This document shows, in pieces, positions 1 to 4,575 of a stretch of DNA of 19,286 bases; the stretch's first letter is position 1, and the number at the start of each line of letters is the position of its first letter. The position numbers and the translations under genes are program-made. The DNA is taken from the NCBI GenBank assembly GCA_016202875.1, contig JACQNX010000059.1, positions 1 through 19,286 on the forward strand. Reading direction: 5' to 3'. Source of the DNA: Candidatus Aenigmatarchaeota archaeon (GTDB lineage Archaea; Aenigmatarchaeota; Aenigmatarchaeia; GW2011-AR5). The notes beneath the pieces were generated by a model, which was not told where the DNA came from, searched no databases, and was given only the letters and a program-made list of their open reading frames with translations.

Positions 1-8
1 GTTACAAC

Positions 9-194
9 TCAGGAGAAACACTTCTCAGTTGAAAGGAGCTTAATAGATACATAATTTCTTCCTTTTAACGTTTTTAAATATTCCTTAACTGGAATTAACT
101 TTTGCGTCCTCTCTTTGGGCTTTTTCTGTAATGAAGTATCTGGAACAGAATTATAGCTGATGACTGCTATAAAATCAGGCCCAAAAAATGCCAT
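9..194 (-). CDS. Possible small hypothetical protein (61 aa)
   Basis: I do not recognise this short frame. It starts with ATG at 194 and reads MAFFGPDFIAV, followed by a lysine-rich middle and an ending STEKCFS. No domain, signal peptide or metal site is visible. The only support is context: the AT-rich box at 215-224 lies about 21-30 nt upstream of the ATG, the spacing expected for a leaderless archaeal transcript, and the gene would run divergently from tRNA-Asn. It could equally be a chance frame, because that box is fully explained as the tRNA promoter. Confidence 0.35.
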   Translation of the reverse strand: MAFFGPDFIAVISYNSVPDTSLQKKPKERTQKLIPVKEYLKTLKGRNYVSIKLLSTEKCFS

Positions 195-214
195 TAGATA
201 GCATTATCTGATAG

Positions 215-224
215 TTTTTAAATA
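215..224. promoter_or_regulatory. TATA box of tRNA-Asn, possibly bidirectional
   Basis: TTTTTAAATA lies 26-35 nt upstream of the first base of tRNA-Asn (250), the usual archaeal TATA position. Read on the minus strand it is TATTTAAAAA, 21-30 nt before the ATG at 194, so the same element could drive both directions. Confidence 0.65.
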
Positions 225-265
225 CTTCACGAAATGTTATAGTTGCTATGCCCCTGTAGCTCAGT

Positions 266-345
266 ACAAATCCCTTCTTTGAAAAGAAGGTCTTTGTGAA
301 TCCCAAGAAACAAAGGGCTTCGCAGATATTAGGGATTTGGGAGAT
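266..345 (+). other. tRNA-Asn intron 1 (80 nt, D loop, 16/17)
   Basis: An 8-bp helix, CAAATCCC (267-274) with GGGATTTG (332-339), sits inside the splice sites, with two smaller hairpins within it. The presumed 4-bp BHB helix is CTCA (260-263) with GGAG (340-343): three Watson-Crick pairs and one A-G mismatch. The bulges are GTA (264-266) and ATA (344-346). Cutting after the second base of each gives AGT-AGGTA. Confidence 0.8.
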
Positions 346-349
346 AGGT

Positions 350-369
350 AGGCCATGCGTGTCCTACAA
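350..369 (+). other. tRNA-Asn intron 2 (20 nt, D loop, 20/21)
   Basis: Needed because GGT (347-349) is followed by 20 extra bases before A370 and the D-stem strand GAGC. CTAC (364-367) followed by bulge AAA (368-370) pairs with GTAG made of G264-T265 joined to A346-G347, a strand that exists only after intron 1 is removed. Bulge 1 is then GTA (348-350). The inner helix is short, GGC (351-353) with GTC (361-363). Confidence 0.75.
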
Positions 370-399
370 AGAGCACCTGACTGTTAATCAGGTGGTCGC

Positions 400-429
400 A
401 TATAGGCAGGTTTTCTGCCTATAGACCAA
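400..429 (+). other. tRNA-Asn intron 3 (30 nt, T stem, 50/51)
   Basis: Textbook BHB. The central helix is GGTC (394-397) with GACC (424-427), the bulges are GCA (398-400) and AAA (428-430), and the inner helix is the 9-bp hairpin TATAGGCAG (401-409) with CTGCCTATA (415-423). Splicing joins GC to AGG and restores the T-stem strand GCAGG. Confidence 0.93.
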
Positions 430-438
430 AGGTTCAAG

Positions 439-462
439 TGAGCTCTTGAACAGCTCTGAAAA
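439..462 (+). other. tRNA-Asn intron 4 (24 nt, T loop, 59/60)
   Basis: Textbook BHB. The central helix is TTCA (433-436) with TGAA (457-460), the bulges are AGT (437-439) and AAT (461-463), and the inner helix is GAGCT (440-444) with AGCTC (452-456). Splicing gives the T loop TTCAAGT followed by CCTGC. Confidence 0.93.
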
Positions 463-477
463 TCCTGCCGGGGGCGC

Positions 478-482
478 TTTTT
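478..482 (+). terminator. T-run terminator after tRNA-Asn
   Basis: Five thymines start two bases after the discriminator base, matching the T-tract termination usual for archaeal tRNA genes. The convergent substrate-binding protein gene ends nine bases later. Confidence 0.6.
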
Positions 483-490
483 ATTAACTA

Positions 491-1639
491 TTAGCCAAAG
501 CTCTGCATATCATAAGGCAAAAACACCCCATTTCGGATCACTTGAAAAACAAAGTCCTTTGTGGCATCGCCGTTTACATCAAATTTAATTACACCACTCA
601 CGCCATGATAAGGAGGCATTTCGTAAAGAAACATCTTTATTTTTTCTGCATTAGTCCCTGCTGTTTTCACTGCATTGGCAATTATTTTTGTTGTGTCATA
701 AGTGTTGGATGCGACAAAAATTATTGGTGGTTCAACGCCATTTATTCTGATGTAATTCGCCCTGAAATCTTTTACCGCTTGTTTTGTTTCATCTAAAGTG
801 GCAGGAGATGTGAAAATTACATTTTCGACGGCTTCGCCACCGGCTTCCAATACATCCACTGTGCCGAAATTATCTGTTCCTATGATTTGTATGCCGATGC
901 CAATTTCGCGTGCCTGTCTTGCTATCAGACCTCCTTCCCTGCCATAAGAAATGAGGATTAAAGCATCTGGCTGGGCAGATTTTATTTTTGCTAGCTGCGT
1001 TCTCCAATCTTTGTCTTGAAGGCTATATGTTTCTGTAGCGACAATATTTTTGCCGTTTTTGACGAATTCGGCCTTCAAGCCACTAAACAGTCCCAATCCA
1101 TAATCATTATTGACATAAAGAATACCAATACTGTTGAATCTTTTCGCAATTTTACCTGCAAGAAATTCTCCTTGATAAACGTCCGAATAGCTTGGCCTGA
1201 ATGTGTAATCACCTGCAGTACTTATTGCTGCTGCAGAACCAAAACCGAATAAAATAACTTCGGACTGTTCTGCAACAGGGGCATCTGCAATTACCGTCCC
1301 GGAACATAACGGACCGATCACTACTCTTACTTTGTCAAAATCTATTAGTTTTCTTAAAGCAGTCACAGACTTTGTCTTGTCGCATTGATCGTCTTCATAG
1401 GCAACCTCCAATTTTTTGCCATTGATTCCTCCTGCGTTGTTTATCTCTTCAACAGCAAGCCTGACTCCTCCTTGCTGCGAGCTTCCCCATACTGCGAGCT
1501 CGCCTGAAAGAGGGCCAATAAAGCCTATTTTTACAGACTCTTTTTGCGAGTTATCCTGCCTAACAAATTGATGAGCTAAAAAGTAAGTTCCGACTACGAG
1601 CAAAACAATTAGTGCTACAATTCCTATAACTCTTTTCAC
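491..1639 (-). CDS. ABC-type branched-chain amino acid substrate-binding protein (LivJ/LivK-like)
   Basis: Extracytoplasmic ligand-binding protein of the type I periplasmic-binding fold (Peripla_BP_6 family) that captures amino acids or similar small ligands. The 382-residue chain has a hydrophobic N-terminal segment (about residues 4-22) without a lipobox cysteine, so it is probably membrane-anchored. It is followed by the family start VKIGFIGPLSG, then EEINNAGGINGKKLEV. C86 and C112 match the disulfide seen in LivJ-type proteins, and the second lobe contains DALILISYGREGG and GTDNFG. The length is normal for the family. The start codon is GTG, with GGGGTGTGA a few bases upstream. No permease or ATPase gene lies nearby, so it either serves a transporter encoded elsewhere or acts as a sensor. 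It is divergent from the double Lrp regulator, which may control it. The exact ligand cannot be read from sequence. Confidence 0.93.
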   Translation of the reverse strand: MKRVIGIVALIVLLVVGTYFLAHQFVRQDNSQKESVKIGFIGPLSGELAVWGSSQQGGVRLAVEEINNAGGINGKKLEVAYEDDQCDKTKSVTALRKLIDFDKVRVVIGPLCSGTVIADAPVAEQSEVILFGFGSAAAISTAGDYTFRPSYSDVYQGEFLAGKIAKRFNSIGILYVNNDYGLGLFSGLKAEFVKNGKNIVATETYSLQDKDWRTQLAKIKSAQPDALILISYGREGGLIARQAREIGIGIQIIGTDNFGTVDVLEAGGEAVENVIFTSPATLDETKQAVKDFRANYIRINGVEPPIIFVASNTYDTTKIIANAVKTAGTNAEKIKMFLYEMPPYHGVSGVIKFDVNGDATKDFVFQVIRNGVFLPYDMQSFG

Positions 1640-1725
1640 TTGTCACACCCCAATTATTTCTCAGAAGTAGTTACATTTTGCTGAATATTAAACCGTGCTG
1701 GATGATTTTTTGTAAAATTGTAATA

Positions 1726-1734
1726 TTTATAAAG
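1726..1734 (+). promoter_or_regulatory. TATA box of the double Lrp gene
   Basis: TTTATAAAG lies 23-31 nt before the ATG at 1757, which places the transcription start at or very near the start codon (leaderless). The A/T-rich divergent gap 1640-1756 is also the likely operator region for this regulator and the neighbouring binding-protein gene. Confidence 0.6.
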
Positions 1735-1756
1735 TTTATAGCAAAAGTACAAAATC

Positions 1757-2749
1757 ATGCAGGAATTAGGCAAGACGGACCTTAAATTATTGGCGGAACT
1801 AGAAATTGATTCACGGCAGACACTATCAAAGTTGGCTAGAAAACTCAACACGTCGCAGCAATTTATCAGCTATAGAATCCAGTCTCTGGAAAAACGTGGT
1901 ATAATTGGAGGCTATTACACGCTTATTGACATAGCCAAATTGGGTTATACGAGCTACAGAACAATGATAACCTTGAGCCATTTTGATGATAAAATTTATA
2001 GAGAAATCATATCATATTTGATGAAACATTCTAATGTTCTGTGGCTTGTCGAATGTGGTGGAAGATGGGACATGATCGTCAATTTCATGGCAAAAAATAT
2101 TATCAGGTACAATGAAATATTACTGGGGTTCAGGAACAAATTCCCAAAACAGATACAGAACTATGACGTTCTTACTACTGTAGAAGCTGCTCACTTTGGA
2201 AGGGATTATTTTACACAAAGGGTGAGAAAAGCCGGAAAAATGCCTTATTTTGGCAGAGAGTTCAAAATATTAAGTTTGGATAAAACTGACTTAAAAATTC
2301 TTAATGCTGTTTCTGAAAATGCGCGTATAAGTTCTGTTGAAATCGCAAGGAAAATAGAGATAAGCCCGAACACAGTTATACTAAGAGTAAAAGAAATGAA
2401 AAAATCAGGGATTATACAGAGCTTTAAACCGCTGATACATCTTGAATATACGCCATATAGCAGTTATAAAGCGCTAATAAAATTTCACAATATTGTACAA
2501 AACAAAGAAATGGAACTTATCAATTATCTCATAACAAATGTCAATATTGTTGGTATCATCAAATTAATCGGCTTGTGGGATTTTGAAATAGAATTTGAAG
2601 TTGAGAACAAAGACCATATGATACAAATAACTAGAAATATCCGCGATAAATTTAAGGATGTAATAAAAGAATTCGAAGTACTTCCATTATTCCATGAATA
2701 TAGATATAATTTCTTTCCTAGAGACTTGCTACATACAACAAGCTCATAA
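1757..2749 (+). CDS. Tandem Lrp/AsnC-type transcriptional regulator (two HTH-RAM units)
   Basis: DNA-binding regulator made of two Lrp/AsnC-like units in one 330-residue chain. Residues about 5-52 form the first winged HTH (KTDLKLLAELEIDSRQTLS, then SQQFISYRIQSLEKRGII). Residues about 60-150 form an effector-binding RAM-like domain. Residues about 174-224 form the second HTH (DKTDLKILNAVSENARIS, then SPNTVILRVKEMKKSGII), followed by a second RAM-like domain to the end. Canonical Lrp is about 150 residues and works as a dimer, so this is a covalent dimer-like form. It has no Shine-Dalgarno sequence but a TATA box about 27 nt upstream, consistent with a leaderless mRNA. Divergent pairing with an amino-acid-binding protein gene suggests, without proof, that it controls that gene in response to an amino acid. 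Confidence 0.9.
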   Translation: MQELGKTDLKLLAELEIDSRQTLSKLARKLNTSQQFISYRIQSLEKRGIIGGYYTLIDIAKLGYTSYRTMITLSHFDDKIYREIISYLMKHSNVLWLVECGGRWDMIVNFMAKNIIRYNEILLGFRNKFPKQIQNYDVLTTVEAAHFGRDYFTQRVRKAGKMPYFGREFKILSLDKTDLKILNAVSENARISSVEIARKIEISPNTVILRVKEMKKSGIIQSFKPLIHLEYTPYSSYKALIKFHNIVQNKEMELINYLITNVNIVGIIKLIGLWDFEIEFEVENKDHMIQITRNIRDKFKDVIKEFEVLPLFHEYRYNFFPRDLLHTTSS

Positions 2750-2774
2750 ACCTGCCTGAACAATACATCGTTTT

Positions 2775-3068
2775 ATGGCCACAATGGAAAAGATGCGCGG
2801 CATCGTCATGAACAGCTACGACATCAGGCAGCTTGATGGGCGGTGCAACTTCCCGCACTGCAAGAGCGCCCCGGAAGCGAGCTATGACATATTTGAATTC
2901 ACGCTGCAAAGGAATATAGACATAGTCAAGCTGTACCTCTGCAAACCGCATCTGGATTCTACAGCAAGCCTGATGAAAACTTTAAGAAAGTCATTCCCTG
3001 ATGTTATCATACAATCGAAGCAGGGGAGCGTAGCTCAGCCTGGGAGAGCACACGAACAAACTTTTTAG
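2775..3068 (+). CDS. Small Cys/His protein whose frame ends inside tRNA-Phe
   Basis: I do not recognise the family. The 97-codon frame has a compact pattern, C24-x4-C29 then C56-x2-H59, compatible with one zinc site, within a sequence that looks like real protein (YDIFEFTLQRNIDIVKLYLC). The last 15 or so residues are translated from tRNA-Phe: the frame crosses the acceptor and D arm, and its TAG at 3066-3068 lies in tRNA intron a. That tail (SVAQPGRAH) is the familiar artefact of reading a tRNA as protein, but no earlier stop exists, so the overlap is real if the gene is. The start could also be the ATG at 2784 or 2793. No strong Shine-Dalgarno site is seen. It lies 25 nt after the Lrp gene. 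Confidence 0.6.
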   Translation: MATMEKMRGIVMNSYDIRQLDGRCNFPHCKSAPEASYDIFEFTLQRNIDIVKLYLCKPHLDSTASLMKTLRKSFPDVIIQSKQGSVAQPGRAHEQTF

Positions 3069-3093
3069 AAAAAAGTTGATCAAAAATTGTGAA
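3055..3093 (+). other. tRNA-Phe intron a (39 nt, position 30/31)
   Basis: The BHB central helix is CACA (3049-3052) with TGTG (3088-3091), with bulges CGA (3053-3055) and AAG (3092-3094). A strong inner hairpin, AACTTTTT (3059-3066) with AAAAAGTT (3070-3077), lies inside. The intron also holds the stop codon of the upstream reading frame. Confidence 0.88.
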
Positions 3094-3100
3094 GCTGAAG

Positions 3101-3114
3101 TCCGCTGAGCAGTG
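3101..3114 (+). other. tRNA-Phe intron b (14 nt, canonical 37/38)
   Basis: Very short. Its central helix is CTGA (3095-3098) with GCAG (3109-3112): three pairs plus an A-G mismatch, like tRNA-Asn intron 1. The bulges are AGT (3099-3101) and TGA (3113-3115). It is required to bring A38 and CCG next to the GAA anticodon. Confidence 0.8.
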
Positions 3115-3119
3115 ACCGT

Positions 3120-3149
3120 ATCTATCGAACTAAAGTTCACAGAGGTTAA
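3120..3149 (+). other. tRNA-Phe intron c (30 nt, position 42/43)
   Basis: The central helix is GACC (3114-3117, or G3100 plus ACC after intron b is removed) with GGTT (3144-3147). The bulges are GTA (3118-3120) and AAG (3148-3150). The inner helix is TCT with AGA (3121-3123 with 3141-3143), topped by the hairpin GAAC/GTTC (3127-3130 with 3135-3138). Confidence 0.88.
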
Positions 3150-3186
3150 GGTGTCATGGGTTCAAATCCCATCGCTCCCACTTTTC

Positions 3187-3196
3187 TTTATATAAA
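3187..3196 (+). promoter_or_regulatory. TATA box of the coiled-coil protein gene
   Basis: TTTATATAAA lies 20-29 nt before the ATG at 3216, which supports that ATG as a leaderless start and argues against the longer frame that begins inside tRNA-Phe. Confidence 0.65.
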
Positions 3197-3215
3197 TTCT
3201 AGGCATAGTAAATAC

Positions 3216-3752
3216 ATGGGCTATGGCAAAGGCAGGGATTTTGTCATAAACAACGGCAAGAAAATATCTGTCTTTATTCTCTTTGTTGGAGTGGTTTTTT
3301 CATTGTTTGTCGTAAGCAGGGGCATAACAGGGCTGACGACAGACGTGGAAAAAATTCAGCAGAACCTTGAGGATGCGCAGGATTCCGTGAACTTCATAAT
3401 GCAGGAGCGGGAGAGCTGCTATAGCGACCTAAATTATGCAAGAGACAGCTTCAATAACTGCCAGTCAGATCTAGACAAGACGAACACAAACCTTAATTTA
3501 TGTAATGCTCAAAAGGAAAGCACACAAAAATCTTATTCTGCCTGTTTAGAAGATAAAAAGACTGCAGAAAACCGTCTGGTGTCAAAGACATCGGACTACG
3601 ACGAGCTTGCAAAGAACTCTGTGAGGGGACTGTGCTGCAGCTTCTCTGATTTCCAGTCAGGAGTGGTCAAGCAGTGGGCAGTTAATAACAATACCATTAT
3701 ATGCAGCGGCAACTTTACTGTAAACTGCACAAGCGGCGAAGTGAAAAGATAG
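3216..3752 (+). CDS. Membrane-anchored coiled-coil protein with four cysteines 14 residues apart
   Basis: I do not recognise this 178-residue protein as a named family. A short charged N-terminus (KGRDFVINNGKK) is followed by one membrane helix (about residues 17-34), then a long polar helix (about 40-125). That helix reads as a coiled coil facing the outside. C68, C82, C96 and C110 are spaced by exactly 14 residues, that is two heptads, so they fall at the same heptad position. A C-terminal domain has C140-C141, C163 and C171 and two N-x-T sequons (NFT, NCT). The start at 3216 is chosen because a TATA box lies 20-29 nt upstream. A longer in-frame reading from 3156 only translates the tRNA T arm (MGSNPIAP). 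It lies between tRNA-Phe and the splicing endonuclease gene. Confidence 0.85.
   Translation: MGYGKGRDFVINNGKKISVFILFVGVVFSLFVVSRGITGLTTDVEKIQQNLEDAQDSVNFIMQERESCYSDLNYARDSFNNCQSDLDKTNTNLNLCNAQKESTQKSYSACLEDKKTAENRLVSKTSDYDELAKNSVRGLCCSFSDFQSGVVKQWAVNNNTIICSGNFTVNCTSGEVKR
3417..3584 (+). repeat. Four 14-codon units, each starting with Cys
   Basis: Residues 68-123 of the coiled-coil protein divide into four 14-residue units beginning CYSDLN, CQSDLD, CNAQKE and CLEDKK. Only the cysteine and the heptad-like pattern are conserved, so this is a protein-level periodicity rather than a DNA tandem repeat. Confidence 0.7.
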
Positions 3753-3876
3753 AATTGTTAGGTTTGCAGCAACTTATTAGTATTAAAACTTTGCGATATG
3801 ATTTGAATTGGATATGTAGCATAAGAGCTTACCTGCGGGTAGTCTCTGCTACTTTTGTGTTTAATGGGTGAACTGA

Positions 3877-4524
3877 GTGGGAAAAAAGAAGCATAAACAG
3901 CACGATCAGGAACAGAATAAAGACCAGGGACTATTAGAAAAAGCTGAAGACTTTGATGAAAAGCCAGAATATGTTCAGTGGGAGCAACCAAAAGAAATAA
4001 TTGACACAATTCTTGAAAGCGACAAAATTATTGTCTGGAAGGACTTTGAAAAGGTATATGAGCCTGGATATTACGGCAAGCAGCTTGGCGACAGGCTTGA
4101 GCTTGCATTGGTGGAGGCATGCCTTCTGCTAAAAAGGGGACGGATTAGAGTCCTGAAAGAAGGAAACCCAATGACTTTTGAGGAGCTTTTCAGCCATGCC
4201 GCCTCTCTGGATTCCAGATTTTCGCATAAGTATAGGGTTTATGAGGACCTGCGCGAGCGAGGATTGCTCGTCAGGACAGGGTTCAAGTTCGGCTGCGATT
4301 TCCGTGTTTACGACAGGGGCGTCCAGTTGAAAAAAGGACCGAAATCTGCGAAAGAGCATACAAAATGGATTGTCTTCTCTGTTCCGGAGGACTTTACTAT
4401 GTCATTTCAGGAGCTTTCACGCTCGGTTAGATTGGCGCATAACATACGAGCTAAAATGTTGTGGGCAATTGTTGATAATGAAGCCGACGTCACATTTTAT
4501 CAGATTCTGAGAATCAAGCCGTAG
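3877..4524 (+). CDS. endA: tRNA-splicing endonuclease (EndA), single-domain archaeal type
   Basis: Cuts both ends of introns at BHB motifs in precursor tRNA and other RNAs, leaving 2',3'-cyclic phosphate and 5'-hydroxyl ends. The 215-residue chain has an N-terminal domain after a charged extension (about residues 1-37) and a C-terminal nuclease domain. Catalytic residues are visible as Y145 (FRVYDRG), H161 (EHTKW) and K193 (RAKMLWAIVD). In the M. jannaschii enzyme the triad is, as I recall, Y115, H125 and K156. Here the Tyr-His gap is 16 instead of about 10, from a lysine-rich insertion (VQLKKGPKSAK), while the His-Lys gap is unchanged. The chain length fits a homotetramer type. The start is GTG at 3877, fixed by GGTGA at 3867-3871. 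Three intron-bearing tRNA genes lie in the same window, one of them about 700 bp upstream. Confidence 0.95.
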   Translation: MGKKKHKQHDQEQNKDQGLLEKAEDFDEKPEYVQWEQPKEIIDTILESDKIIVWKDFEKVYEPGYYGKQLGDRLELALVEACLLLKRGRIRVLKEGNPMTFEELFSHAASLDSRFSHKYRVYEDLRERGLLVRTGFKFGCDFRVYDRGVQLKKGPKSAKEHTKWIVFSVPEDFTMSFQELSRSVRLAHNIRAKMLWAIVDNEADVTFYQILRIKP

Positions 4525-4575
4525 ACCAGTTATCTAAATTGCTAAGAAGGATGAAAGCATTCTGGAGGTTTGGCA

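Larger units (their letters stand above)
250..476 (+). tRNA. tRNA-Asn(GUU) with four non-canonical introns
   Basis: The acceptor stem pairs GCCCCTG (250-256) with CGGGGGC (469-475), and the discriminator is G476. The D stem is GCTC (259-262) with GAGC (371-374). The anticodon stem is CCTGA (376-380) with TCAGG (388-392), and the loop CTGTTAA carries GTT at 383-385. The T stem GCAGG/CCTGC and T loop TTCAAGT form only after splicing. Introns are inferred at 266-345 (between positions 16 and 17), 350-369 (20/21), 400-429 (50/51) and 439-462 (59/60). Each boundary could slide by one equal base. Removing 154 nt leaves a 73-nt class I tRNA with no misfit and with G18G19 and all T-loop signature bases in place. 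There is no intron at 37/38. CCA is not encoded. A T-run follows at 478-482. Standard tRNA finders that expect one anticodon-loop intron would probably miss this gene. Confidence 0.95.
3024..3180 (+). tRNA. tRNA-Phe(GAA) with three introns in the anticodon arm
   Basis: The acceptor is GGGAGCG (3024-3030) with CGCTCCC (3173-3179) and discriminator A3180. The D arm is GCTC, AGCCTGGGA, GAGC (3033-3049). The T arm is ATGGG, TTCAAAT, CCCAT (3156-3172). The anticodon arm assembles only after removing 3055-3093 (30/31), 3101-3114 (37/38) and 3120-3149 (42/43): stem CACG+G, loop CTGAAG+A with GAA at 3097-3099, stem CCGT+G, variable loop GTGTC. All five stem pairs are then Watson-Crick, G37 is present and the mature length is 74 nt. 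The removed total, 83 nt, is exactly what a 74-nt product requires. No clear TATA box lies 25-35 nt upstream, so it may be co-transcribed with the gene before it. A T-rich stretch follows at 3182-3189. Confidence 0.93.

Noticed and set aside
266..345. Possible C/D guide RNA inside tRNA-Asn intron 1, as known in some tRNA-Trp introns
   Set aside because: No RTGATGA or CTGA boxes are present; the intron forms simple hairpins only.
250..476. Split or permuted tRNA instead of an intron-containing tRNA-Asn
   Set aside because: All exon pieces occur in the normal 5' to 3' order, and introns 3 and 4 have complete BHB motifs, so permutation is unnecessary.
3024..3180. tRNA-Val(CAC) using TTCACAG at 3136-3142, or a Lys(UUU) loop at 3062-3068
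   Set aside because: Neither gives a pairing anticodon stem or a legal variable loop. The three-intron tRNA-Phe reading fits every position and the length exactly.
3156..3752. Longer version of the coiled-coil gene starting MGSNPIAPTFL inside tRNA-Phe
   Set aside because: That N-terminus is the known false translation of a tRNA T arm. The TATA box at 3187-3196 supports ATG 3216.
3753..3876. Hairpin GTAGCA/TGCTAC before endA considered as a small RNA or C/D box RNA
   Set aside because: No C or D box sequences and only a six-pair stem with a long loop, so not enough to call an RNA gene.
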